Below, one piece after another: positions 39,684 through 52,034 of a stretch of 64,000 nt of DNA. Made by a program: the position numbers and the translations under genes. The stretch is from Nemopilema nomurai (Eukaryota > Cnidaria > Scyphozoa > Rhizostomeae > Rhizostomatidae). Location of the stretch: positions 3,835,189 through 3,899,188 of the forward strand of contig ML133401.1 of assembly GCA_003864495.1 (NCBI GenBank), read 5' to 3'. How positions within the stretch are numbered: position 1 is the stretch's first letter; each line of letters begins with the position of its first letter. A model generated the notes under the pieces. It worked only from the letters and a program-made list of their open reading frames with translations. It searched no databases and was not told where the DNA came from.

Positions 39684-40072
39684 CACGCTTTTTTATAAGG
39701 AGCCACTTTATAAGGAACCTACATGTGGAAGGCCGTAATATTTAAAGAACTTATACTACTTAAAACGAAATCCCTAAGGAATTTTTCGATTTGAATTTTT
39801 TTTATAACTGCAAGCATCAAGAACTAAAAAGCCGGTTCCATTCATTTGCAGCCAATACTCAAATAGATTGCTTGCTATTCGTGTGTAAAGTGCTTCATTG
39901 AGTAGTTCCCGCATATGCTGTCTCGCCCCTCTCTCTATTAAGTGTTAAGGCTTATTGTAGACAAAGCACCGAAAGTGAGAACTTTTGGTACTAATATCTG
40001 ATGATTTGAGGCCTACGAATAAGGAACTTTTGGAACTAGGCCTTGAGGTAGGTTCCTTATGAAAAAAGCGTG
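39684..40072. mobile_element. TA-flanked MITE, family 1, copy 2
   Basis: 389 bp, same ends (CACGCTTTTTTATAAGG left; complement ending GCGTG right), TA at 39682-39683 and 40073-40074. Shares long blocks with copy 1, such as CATATGCTGTCTCGCCCCTC. Differences include a short insertion near 39800 and a rearranged AAGGAACTTTT block near 39960. Confidence 0.8.
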
Positions 40073-40360
40073 TAGCAGATAACGGCACCAAAAAGCAGGC
40101 ATACCATGGCATACCCTCCTAGGCCACGGTTTTGACAGTCAGAACCAAAGAACTAGACTTTACCGGATAACTGGTGTAGATTGATGCCTGGTTTCCATAC
40201 AATAGTTTGACTAACGAGGACGCATAATGTTGTATTACCTTTCAGAAGTTCCTATAAAACATCCGTTATTCTGTCTTGATCTTAAGAAAACAATTACCAG
40301 TATTTTGCATTTGAAAATTCTAACCTATCTAAAACCATTTGATATAAATGATTCAAACTG

Positions 40361-40420
40361 AGATAAAATATAATATAATATAATATGATATCGTATAATA
40401 TGATAGAATATAAAATATCA
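40361..40420. repeat. (TAATA)n AT-rich microsatellite
   Basis: Imperfect TAATA/TATAA repeat with sporadic G and C interruptions. Confidence 0.8.
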
Positions 40421-41105
40421 AAATATAATTCAGTATCTAAAATTTGGTACCCTACATTTATAGAAGAAAAATGATGAAACGGAAAATAATAGCTAAGAGA
40501 CAAAAAATATGCACGCGTTTGATTTTGAAAGCATACTGTAAGTTCCCACACATTATATCCCTTGGATAAGAATCTTTATAACTGGCCTGATTTTACCGAT
40601 AATTTGGCGAGGAGAAGGAAGGAAGTCTATGTTTACATGCTTTGAAGAGCCCTATTGCATAGAGTCAACGTAGAAATATTGAAATTAGGAAAAACATCTC
40701 CTTGCAAATCTCATAATTGACAGACTGCGTTCATTAGGCTGGCCATCATGTCTAGACCACGCCCGACTCTAACAACCACAACAACTAGCTGCCTCGATCT
40801 ACGTTGTTTATCATATTCAAAGGCGGGCCATTCATCATCTTCCTTCAGAGATAAAGGGCAGTAAAAACAATCCTAAAGCAGCAAGGAAGCAACAAAACTA
40901 AAAAACATGTTTGTGTACAGAAAAACAAAACAGCTAATGCACCAGTTATCAATCACGTTCTTTATTAATTATCCTTTAAGCGGCATGCATCATAGTTGTG
41001 TTTCATTGCTGCTATGGAGACAAGTAGCCTCGTGTTTATCCATCTCACATCAGGGTGGCAAAACTGACCACACCCTGTTTTCTTTCGATGACAGCTAAGT
41101 GATGG

Positions 41106-41243
41106 TGACGTCAGTCAAACGACCGTTAACGTGAATTATTCGAGAAGCATTCGATTGCGTTGCGCAGCCAGCTTAGATTACTAAGGCGTTGTTGCAATTA
41201 ACAAGAGAGTACATAAACTGAAAGGATGGCTCTAATGACGTCA
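41106..41243. promoter_or_regulatory. Pair of CRE (TGACGTCA) sites
   Basis: Perfect palindromic TGACGTCA at 41106-41113 and 41236-41243, 130 bp apart, in a comparatively GC-rich patch without a gene. CREB/ATF-family sites by consensus. No adjacent transcription unit is recognised, so enhancer or promoter function is a guess. Confidence 0.3.
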
Positions 41244-44200
41244 CGACGTACAGAATCAGGCAAAATGCTTCTTCTTGTTTTTTGAACCATAGAATTGGTA
41301 TAGAAAAAGAATTACTCTGCTTTAAACCACTAACAAGTACGAAAAAGTTAAAAGTTTTTTTGGGTTTTGAACTTTAAAGTTGAAATTGAAAGGAAATGTC
41401 CTGTCCAAAAACTTTATATAAATACAAATAAGTTACAGTAAAATACGACAAGTAGAATACAAACAAACCTTTTTATGCGACAAAAACTTTTTAAAGTTGC
41501 CTTGGGTGTTTAGACCTTAAAATCTACATTGAAAAGAAATGCTCTATGAAAATGTATGATATGAAATATCCTTTTGGCAGGAAAATAGGAAAGATTTTCC
41601 CAATGAACACCGACAAATTTTATGTCCGAACTGATGACGAGCAACTTTCGACTTTTACTCCCTACCCAAGTGAAGTAGAAATAATAATGATAATATACAG
41701 GTTTATACAGGGTAACATTATCAGTGCAAAAATGTACTGCTATAAACAGGGGCCCTGTATAGGGTTGTGACGCATACAGGAATCGATACACGTGTAACGA
41801 ATGAATCTTTGCAAAGTATACGACAGGGATTGCCTCTGTAGTTAGTTATTCCCACGAACATTCGATTCAATTAGTATTTATTCGCTGCACATCCTGGCCT
41901 TACTGGACAAAAGAACCATTCAAAATATACCACCATGCCAATCTCAGAACTCTAACATGATTCAGTCTATCCTGCGTTTATGACGGCGATCGAAAAAGAA
42001 AATCTATTATCCACATTTTGGTATTATGTGAGACAACGGAGCATCCTGTTTAGTTGCATGTGTTTTCATTCCTAAAGCGTTTTCAGTGTTCTGCTCAGAA
42101 CGCTGATTGCATCGGATAAACCGCACCTCGACCAACGTTGTTGTGTGTTATGCTCCATAACCAAAGCAAGAATGGAAGGAAAAATCAAACGGATCACAGT
42201 CGACTAATTTGGCTGACTTAACAATGTTGCTGGGTATTGTAAGTGTGACAATGGAGATATATATTATATCATTGTCATGTGAGGTAGGAACCAGTGGCCA
42301 CAGGGGCAATGCCCCCCCCCCACTTTTGACAAACCATGCAAACGGGGAACCTTCAAAACCAAATAGTGCCCCTGTTGGACCTAAACGCGCCCCTTCTATA
42401 TCCAAAAATGTGAGTGCTTATATGTTTCTTTCTTTCTCTGGTTTCCCTTATTTTGAGATGCTTCACACCTCTCTGACACTGTTACGTGAAATACCGTTGG
42501 AACTTATCACACAGCTTTTAATGGAAATAAGTGTCTCTGGGTGACTACTCACAACTTGCTATTCTCTAGGTTTGCTATATAACCATCTGTGAGTTAGAAA
42601 ATTAAAAGGGATACAAAAACTTTGTTCACAGAAGAAAACAGTGATTCACCTCTCTCTGCAACTTCCTCTGCTCAAAAAAGAAGAGAACAGATCACAATTA
42701 ACTTCAAATACACGTGCCTTGGTAAAAGATAGATTCATTCAATCTTTTGGTTCGTTTTGTTTATTCACGTGGTTTGTGTGTCCCTTGTTGTGGTTTTATT
42801 ATCGTTGAAAAGAGATCAAACTTTCAATGAATTCGAAAGGTCTAGAAATCTATGCGATTTCCTTCACAACAAATTGCTCATAATGAAAAGCTCCTTCCTC
42901 ACTCTCTCTCAGTTTACACACCGTCCCTATTTTTAGAAGGTGCACAATACACTTTTTAGATAGCAGAACTACAAAAAGCAGAACATACAACAGCTCACTG
43001 CATTCACTTCAAATGGCTATCAATAGCTTTTGATGGCATAGCATTCACAAATGCTCGCAAAAAGCATACATCTTGAAAATAAGCAACCAGTTTTATCCCA
43101 AAAGCTGATCGAGTTCATCAACAGCCTCATCAAATGCTTGTGTCTTCGACTGGCCTACTTTGATCAAGATCTGGCGTAAACCCCTTCAAGGAAAAAACTT
43201 GTCGTCATATGCTTGCTTTTTCAAAACTATTTCAAAGCTACTTTCGCATCATAGTTTTAATGCTAGAAAGCACACATTAATCTGTCTTTTTGAATATTTT
43301 TAATTTATTTAATCAATGGTTATCATCTCTTGTTTTTGGGACCTGATCTAGCTTACTTACAACTATTATAAACCATTATTGGAATAAGCAGATGGTGAGG
43401 GCAAGGAGCTAAACATCTGTCCAGTATCTGTCAGCATCGTCAACAACTTATAACAATATTCTAGTTTTGGCAAAGATTTATGCTTCAAGCAAGACTAATT
43501 ATGATCAAAACAGAGAAAAATTCTTGTTGATGGGTCTTTTGCTTATTAGTTCATGCCATCGTACAGAAGTTCATACTGATGTTTTGAAATAGACCGGCTT
43601 AGAGCGCTACAGCAAATATTAGCCGAAATGGGTGTTGTAAGATGTCAAAGAACCAGTCTTAAGGAAACCAGTCTTCCACTTGTGCTAAAAAATCAATCAC
43701 TATTATTTAGGCAGTACTGCCAATGAATCATCTGTGAAAAAGGGTAAATTGATAGAAGAAGTATAATAGGGCCCAGAAAAGATCCTTGTAGGAATCAATA
43801 AAATTACAATACGCAGTAATTGCTGGTACTTTCCAAGTATTATTTGTCATTATTTTGATGTACTTAAGGAACTCGAAGCGTTTGAACACAACTATCTGAA
43901 GTAATAGCTTGTCTGGAGGAAAAATTTAATAATGAACTGTGAACTCAAAAGATGTATTATAAAAAGCATATCCAAACAATGATTTACCAATAAGCATATC
44001 ACAAAGTTTTTAAATTATCCATTTAGGGAATTTTTGTCCATTTCATCATTGCGAAGGACAGAGAAGTTCGCGAAATGTTTTGCAAGTTTGGATTATCTGA
44101 AACGAGATTTTTCAAATTTTAACATTGAAAAAAACAAAAGTACTTTGAAGCTATTAGTTAAGTTAGGTAATAGTAGATGATGAGCTACACGTCCTCGACA

Positions 44201-46737
44201 ATCTTCTGGCTAATATCAGCAGTTACTGTATGAGACGTATATGGTATTGATAGGTTTAGCAGTTAGAGTTTTTCATGTGGAATGATGTATTTGTTATAGT
44301 ACGTTTAGAGGAGGCTCCTCTACAATACTGTGCAGCATAGCACGTAAGCGCAACCAGAAAGGGGAATACTAGGGTGTTTGTTAATGGTAGTCAAAAGTTT
44401 TGGAAGTGATGCTAATACATTCATGTCCTAAGCAGTGAAAGTCTTCTCCAAAACAGTTAAACTGCCCGATTCAAAGGCAGTAAACAACATTAAAGACACC
44501 TCCCATACTGTCTTCCTGGCGAGTGCATACTGAACTGGAGTGTATCATTGAAAAAATTGAAAAAGCAGATAATTTAAGAAAACATTTAGTTTTTTAAAGT
44601 ATCTTACAAAACAAAGTGCTTTAGTATCGCCTCAGGGTGTTTATGACACTGAGGATCTTCCAATCAAGTAGAAAGCCCGGACATAATTGAATGACTATCA
44701 GAAACGTCGCCTGTCAAATAGCAAAATTAGCACCTGACTGCCAGGCCTAATCCAAACCTCGAAAACAATTACTTTGATCTTTAGTTGGGTTAAAGCAGCG
44801 CAGGCCAACAGATAATGCTGCTTTTCGGAGAGAAAAGATCCACTGAGCAGTGATCATTGTCTGATTAGAGTTGCGTGAACTGATATTACAGCTGGTGAAT
44901 AGAATGACCTAGCTTTTTGGCATGGTTTCGCAGCTTAACCTCCATTCTCAGCCGTGAAATCTTCTCCTCAAAAGCATTAAGAGGTTACAGATCCTAGTTA
45001 TTTCTGCTAATAAGATAAATGATCAATCACGTGTCCCGCTGTCTTACTGTCATCAAAAGATGGCCACACCAAGGGCATGATACACCAAGTTCATGTAGGG
45101 TATAAACTGAACTTTCCTCTCAACATCTTCATGCGAGGGGCTTTTTGAAGAAATGTTTTAGGATGTGTAGACCTGCTTTTGAAATATAACTGTCTATCAT
45201 GATCGCATTTAAATCTACGTTACTAGAAACATAAAACATTACAGAAACCAAACATTTGACAGCTTGAAGGATTTTGACTGGTAGCGATGCCATAGATTGA
45301 AGACATACTGACTAAAGAAAAAGGCCTTTACCTTGATAATGAGAAAGATTAGTATTTTAGAAATCAAAGTGCCTGCAACACTTAGTCAACATACCTTTCA
45401 TCCTAAAATGGTGTGGTAATTCACACACAACGTGCTGGTGTGTTAAAGTTATCACACCGTTTTAAAACTAATATTAAACAGGCATCATTATAATCCTTAC
45501 CACTAGAATTACTATTATTACAATCCTCACTAATACTTATACTACCATTATCATCGCTACTACCTTTTTCTAATTCCAGTATTGCTGTCAATGATACAAA
45601 AAAATCATAACTTTGACAGTGGTAATGCTGGTTGGGGCTTAAAAACCCCCTTAAGTTACTTGCAGGTAGGATAATGATGATTTTTAAAGTTCAACAATTC
45701 TTAAATGGAAAAGTCATAGCAAGCTCTATCTGCGTAAGTCAATAGAGTGATTAGCTTTCTAAAACATGCCAATAACCTTTTCACACGAGAAACGCTAAAC
45801 ATACTATTTTTTGCTATTGTAGAGCCCCATTTCAGATGTCGGTCTGTTTGTGGCAACCAAAAAATATCCACCTTCTGAATTCCTGAAAATCGAAAATATC
45901 CTCCAACAGCCACTTAGTTGCTGATGATAGGCCACTTCTAAATACTCACAATATAAAAGATTCAGTGTTAATGGTTTTTAACAGTCTAGCATCAAAGATT
46001 CTGTCAAATTAATTTATTTATATGAATTTCATGAGTACTCCGTTTCGATAGAAGTTCCATTCCAGAATGCCCGTCAATGTGAAATTAAGGAGACATTTTT
46101 CCTAGAAATTTCAGGACCAAATTGGACCAAATTTCAGGACTTTTTAGTTCTAGTTCTTAATTATCAATTAATGTTATATAGCAGAAAATATTTCTAAATG
46201 ATTTAATGTTATGTGTAATTAAACGTCATATTGTAATTTAGGGCCAACTTCCTTGAATGGTTTGAGCGTTATACTGAAAGGAAGCGATTAATAGCAATTG
46301 CGAATGCAAATGCTTGCTAAAAGAAGCTCCAGAAAGTAAACGGGAGAGCCCTACAAATAACATTCCCTGATTATATTTCATCACATTCTAAACTTCTAGT
46401 CAAGGCCAAATCTACCACCATTCATATTCAAGCTATTCGACTAGCACTAGAAGTTTAAAAAACTATACACAACTTGAATCCAACCTTTATGAAAGAGTTC
46501 TTTCTCTTATAGCCCAATACCTATAACCTGAGAAGTACTAATGTTATTTTCCAAATGTGAAAACTTTAAGTTATGGTATAAGATTTATTAGCTTCCTGCA
46601 TTCAAATATTCGGAATTCTCTTCAAAAAGAAATAAAATTGTCCAACTATTTCTTAAAATTAAATTCATAAAATAATTTCTTAAAATAAATTCAAATTTCT
46701 TAAAAGAGATTGGTATTTAGAAAACATATGCGCCTGC

Positions 46738-46789
46738 AATGCCTGCAGTAAATAATTTCCATAATGCAATAACTTTAATTACTTCATGT
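46738..46789 (+). repeat. Interspersed repeat fragment, copy 1
   Basis: 52 bp beginning AATGCCTGCAGTAAATAA, matching 61807-61858 with five mismatches and no gaps. Followed by loosely similar T-rich DNA. Possibly the end of an unrecognised transposon family. Confidence 0.65.
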
Positions 46790-48778
46790 TAGGGTTTATA
46801 AGTGTTAGCTCTATTGTCATTTCATTATCATTTTCATGCTTCAAATTTTACTACATAAATAACGGAAGATTTTACGGTTTACAGGAATACTTAGAGAGCT
46901 ATATTACTAAGATAAGCACGGAAATCAAACAAACTAGAGTTTTAAAACTCACGTCAAATTCATCAATTTTACAGTATTTGATTCCTTCAAATCATCCTTA
47001 GTTGGTTTTAAGATTTTTAACGACAGGGTGAACCAACAAACTTGAGATTAAAAATTGAAAGGAAGATCAAGCCAAAAGATAGCATCAAACGAGGCCAACT
47101 TAAAAACTACTTTGCTTTCGGGAGACTTGGTAGAATCTAGGCCTAACTTAGCACAGAGCCTAATGAATGAATTGCAAAACAGAATTCTCCCATATCAGAT
47201 AAATCTTACGTGAGAAAATGCTTAACAGTGAGTTTAATTAGCCGTTCGAAATAAGAAGCCGACCAAGTGATCCCAATATGATTGCTTAATTGCGGTGAAG
47301 AGGGACAACAACGAAAAACAATGTAACGCAAAATGATCTTAACCAAGAGAAACCGAAGGCAAGTGTCCGTAACAAAACAGCTTGCTGAATGGGTTAAGTG
47401 GATTTGCACCTAGGAGTTGAGCACATTGTGGTGACAGTGAGGCAGTGACATAAACCCATTAACTCGAAATATAAAGTAATAAGCCGAGACTGAAATGAAG
47501 AGAGCTGCAATAACACGCAACTTTTTCTAACAGCAAGCAGAGCACATACACAGCAGAATGATTGCCCACTCAATCAGTAGTGCCAATCTCTGGAGAATGT
47601 AAAACAGGGATTATATTGTTTATCAATCCTAACTCGCTTTGTATATTCCAAGCCTGGTGCATTTAAGATTTTTGCCATTGTTTGGAAAAAGCTAAGCAAA
47701 TTGTTCATGTATCACCTTTCCTAAGCAATGTAAAGTCGTCAGAAAGTTTATAATTTGCGTATTAATTTTCCTCTTCACTTTTGCTGAAAAATTTCCAACA
47801 TCATAGTAAAATGGATACATGTTTGGAAAGCTTTTATGTTGTTGCTTTATTTCCTTAACTATCGTGTTTTTTGGAAAACATTAAAGGAATGATGATAAAG
47901 ATGTTTGTAATATTTTTACAGATGTCTCATCATGGAATATCACCATCTTTGTTGTTTCGTTATCAGTTTCGTCAAGATGAAAGATTTGTCCAAAGAAAGA
48001 AAGAGTTGTTCTGCAAGTCTAGATTCTTAATTATACCATAAAAATGACCACGATTCAATGACTGCTAAAAATGACAGGCAACAACTCCTTCCAGTTACGC
48101 TAAATCGAGATGTGAGCTTGACGTTGGAGGATAAAGTCAAGAAAAACAAATATAATTAGAAGAAAACAAAAAACCCCAAGTCCAAGAACCAATAGCAAGA
48201 AATGAAAATCGCAAACGCACGAGAAACACCCGAAACAAAAACAAGAGAAGGAACCAAACTTGTGAAGGAGTAAACTAACTTATAACAGACCTGCAACTAA
48301 TAATCATACTCATACTCAAATAATCAAAATTGCTCAAATGGTTTTATCGACAAACTTTAAAATAAATCGTGATGAAACAGGCTTAAGTTTAAAGCCGTAA
48401 GCTCGCGAGTAACACGAGTTTCGATATCTCCATTACAACATTTTTCTCAGGATATCTCATACAACACTGGCGATAGAACTTTGAAATTATGCTGGCAGCA
48501 ACAACAACAAAATAACTAAACCATATGATTTCTGGTAATTGAACCCAATTAAATGATGGCAAATTTTTCTGGACTACAAGTGATAAAAAAGTCCAGTTCA
48601 AAAGGCGCAGAATATGCCAATTCAGGTGAATGCAGGAAAAAAAAGATAAGATCTTTTGTGTGGCAATGACAAAGTTATGCAACAAACGAAGCCAGACTAA
48701 GCTTGAGAGAGTAAGCAAAAAAGAATTTCGGGTGCCCTTTCAAAGTAACCTGTCACTCCCATCATCGGCGTATTATTG

Positions 48779-48804
48779 CCCTGGGTACCAGACTCATACC
48801 CAGG
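48779..48804. repeat. Inverted repeat containing GGGTACCAGACTC, copy 2
   Basis: CCCTGGGTA and its complement TACCCAGGG flank CCAGACTCA, an 8-9 bp stem. Shares its core with 24182-24199. Confidence 0.45.
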
Positions 48805-50653
48805 GAGGAAAAATTAGTGTTTACTTAATCTTAGAATTCAGACTTACTAAAAGAGCAAAGGGTTCTTTCGTTGATGAGTCACTTGCAGACTTGCGAGATG
48901 TGATAAAAGTTTGAATATTGGCTAAAGCAAAATGTAAAATACATGCAAAATCCAACATATTGCCATTTATGCTGCCGCAGCGAGTATTGGAAAGTAAAGG
49001 TGTAATGGCAAACCAACAGCTGCAGATACAAATGGGCGAAGCTGAATTGCTTGCATCTTAGATTAGAATCTGTTGTAGTGATCTATTGTTTAGAAATTTA
49101 TTAACACTGCCAATTTCCACAACTTCACCCAGCTTTGCATCCTTGAACCACGTCATGCTGACTCAGCTCCGCAGCCTAGACTGTTCCATCTCCACTATAT
49201 TATTACATAATACTCACACATCCTTCATCAGCAAACTTGTTCTAGGAACCCATCTCGACACGTCCCTTCGTTGTTACTAACACATTATACAGCAATATCT
49301 TGCTATTACCATCATCTATGCGGACCTACAATGCCTGCCAAAAGTCCTTGGAAAACCTCAGTATTTTATCTGGTTTTTGCATTTTTCATTTCTTTGACAC
49401 GCCAATAGTAGTCAATCCCCCTCCTCCCCCCTAAATGTTGGTAACAAAGTAAAGAATCTATTCAATCTGGGGAAAAAGTTTGGTGTAAAATTGACGCTTC
49501 GTTTATTAGGGGGATAACATTGTTCGTAGGGGGGTGGTGGTAGGAGTGAACGTGAGTGAAAGAATTGTCGAAAGTGTCCCAACAATTTTGGCAGGCATTG
49601 TAGCAACTTCAAAATTACCTTTATTAACAGGTGAAATTGGCTAAAACGTCCAAGATGCTGCAGTGGTGGTAAAAAGGCAGCAGATTAACTTTTCAACATG
49701 GCGAGTAGTTAAATATTTGTGTTGCAAAGAATCAGCTATTTATTTTGCAGTGATTTGATCACTTATGTTGCTGGAAATCAAATATTTGTCGCAATCTTTA
49801 TATCACTCTATGCGACGGTTTAGTTTTGGAAAATCCAAGAACGCATATTTTTAGTCAATCCCAGAATGCTTTCTCAAAAATTTGGCACTTAAGAAGAAGT
49901 AAGTCCATCTTTTTAAACAAAGAATGGCGTCAGAGAAGAGGTCAGATGGATTACCGAAGCAGCATTTTAAGAACATTGCCTACATAAGGCTCTTATTCAC
50001 ACCGCTCAATCGCAACTGACATTAGGAAATTATGCAAAATAGTTTAAAAATGAGAAAATAAATTTCGGTCGCCTAAGTTTCTTTAGAAAGCATTGTTGAA
50101 TTTAAATTTTGTATAAATAATGTTGCAGCTTCAGTTCATAAATCATATCTATCAAATGGCACGTTTCTAGAGATTGACATCATTAAAGGGGCACATCTCT
50201 CTAAAAGAATATGGGCGACCTGCCCTACAAATTATAGGAGTACGGTGAAAAAAAATTGCAAGCCGGAATTCTGATAAAAGTAACAAATATCAAGGAGGTA
50301 ATTGTATTTGCCCTGAAATAACGAAATATCGACCAAACATCTCGCCTATCACAAAACTCAGGGCCTAAAGTTTACCCTAATAATACTTAAACTTACAACG
50401 CATGAATTATTGTCATTACACGAGAGGCTTTGTATAATCCGCACTTCAGTTTGACAAGTAAGGAGTTATCTTTATAACGACGTTTGGCTAAACAAGCACT
50501 GTTTAAAGAAATATGACATGATATGAAAAATATCTCAAATTTCTATATTTATCACTCGCTCGACCACCTCAACTGAAGAAACAACTCCCACTGTGGCACT
50601 GGTAGAAATATCAGTTTTGGTTTGGTTCCCTGTGGTATAAGGACGAATCAAAG

Positions 50654-51133
50654 ATGGCGGACGATGTCAACAAGACAGTCAGGAAACATGTCAGCAACAA
50701 AGTGACCATGTGGGAGCAGAAGGTAACAAAACACAAGGAGAAGCAGCTTATAAATCCATTCTCTGGATGGGAAGGTGCCTCGCATCGTGCCAAATTATCT
50801 CTGGACGACAAAAATTACGGAAAACCAGTCGAGGGAAGCAAGACTGAAAAGAGAGGTTTGCAGGCAAACGAGCTTGTGGGCTCTGAGATTATAACATTAT
50901 TAAAAACAATTGAAGGTCATGGCACGAAGAACCAAGCAGACGATTTGTACAGCATACGCTTTGGTGATCTGTTTGAGCTTTACACCAGAATTTCAAACAA
51001 AGTAGTTGGAATATTGCTACGCGCAAGAAAACATGGTCTTGTTGACTTCGCTGGCGAAATGTTGTTTCAAAGATCTCACGATGATACTATGATATATCTT
51101 ACAGAATCAGGGTATAAGCTAGTAGAGTCTTAA
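50654..51133 (+). CDS. ABRA: Actin-binding Rho-activating protein-like (costars domain)
   Basis: Single-exon 159-residue protein. The family (ABRA/STARS and the short costars proteins) binds actin and, in vertebrate muscle, promotes Rho/SRF-MRTF signalling. Seen here: a Lys-rich N-terminus, NPFSGWE at 34-40, YGKPVEGSKTEKRG at 55-68, and a C-terminal costars domain (about 72-154) with the diagnostic block RISNKVVGILLRARKHGLVDF (112-132) and EML(F/W)Q at 135-139. Much shorter than vertebrate ABRA, because the long N-terminal region is absent, but longer than ABRACL. The start lies in AAAGATGGCGG, and no better upstream ATG is in frame. Its 3' end faces that of TBRG1, 809 bases away. Confidence 0.93.
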   Translation: MADDVNKTVRKHVSNKVTMWEQKVTKHKEKQLINPFSGWEGASHRAKLSLDDKNYGKPVEGSKTEKRGLQANELVGSEIITLLKTIEGHGTKNQADDLYSIRFGDLFELYTRISNKVVGILLRARKHGLVDFAGEMLFQRSHDDTMIYLTESGYKLVES

Positions 51134-51942
51134 TGGTACAGTCAATTGCTTGTTTATCAAGTCAATGCGTTCAGTCAAATATTATCCACAACTTGGCTAT
51201 AGCCAATAGATTCCGTTGTTATGAAAGTTTGTTCTGCGACCAAGTTGCAGAGTGTAGTGGTTGTAGATGAGATCCTGGGTGCTGAAGATCTTAGTGACGT
51301 GAAGGTCTTAGTGATATGCATTTAGGTATGATTTGATTTTGCATGAAAACTCTTCTGGGTGCCCTTATTTCTTGGGTTGCAGACTGAATTTGAGATAGTT
51401 CTTGCATCAGATGTAATGATTGCTACTTCTTAGAAACCAAGAAGTTGTGTCCGCCCCTACAAAAATTTATGTTAACTTTGCTTTTCCAGTATGCTCATAG
51501 GCAGCAAAATCACAATATTCAAAGCTGAGTTGATAAAGTGGAACCATTTTTATTTTTCCACAACATCAAACACACAAGATGCTAACACAGTTGAGGGTTC
51601 AAGGTGACACTTATGTGAGAATTTTAAACAGGCAAGGTATGTCACTGAACAATTTGTAAAGGTTATTCTAATCTTGGCTCACAATCATGGCAAACAGACC
51701 AAAATATGTATTTTTATAAAAAATTCCCCAGCCAGCCTGAAGGACCGCTGTATGCTTTTCCATATTACTTTGCTATGAGTTGCCTTTAAACATCAGGCAA
51801 GTATTTATTATCTGTTTTGTGCGATTGAATTAATTTGCTATTTATTTGCTTATTGTCCATACATCTTTATCTTCAAAATGCATTATAAATGATGTACATT
51901 AATTAATGTCAAGTTACAATTGAATGGCAAAAGTACCTTGCA

Positions 51943-52034
51943 TCATCCCTCGCTTCCACTTGAAGAGCCTTCACTTCCTGTCTGTGGGTTGGCAGTCGAA
52001 TCTCCATATTCTGAAAATCTTTCTCTAAATGGTA
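51943..52034 (-). CDS. TBRG1: TBRG1 last coding exon
   Basis: After acceptor ATTTTAG, encodes PFRERFSEYGDSTANPQTGS and a Ser/Gly tail to the TGA at 51943-51945. Candidate minus-strand AATAAA signals lie at 51841-51846, 51804-51809 and near 51550. The match is by frame and position; tails in this family vary. Confidence 0.75.

Larger units (their letters stand above)
40075..50653. other. Long gene-poor stretch upstream of ABRA
   Basis: About 10.6 kb with no recognised exon. Holds the CRE pair, a 10-base poly-C tract at 42312-42321, the 46738 repeat fragment and the 48779 inverted repeat. The 109-codon minus-strand frame at 48389-48718 is hydrophobic but anonymous. Confidence 0.55.

Noticed and set aside
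42209..42544. 111-codon plus-strand frame across a poly-C tract
   Set aside because: Pro-rich part is due to poly-C; no domain and no splice context.
48389..48718. 109-codon hydrophobic minus-strand frame
   Set aside because: Hydrophobic residues come from T-rich DNA; no regular membrane-helix spacing or family motif was seen.
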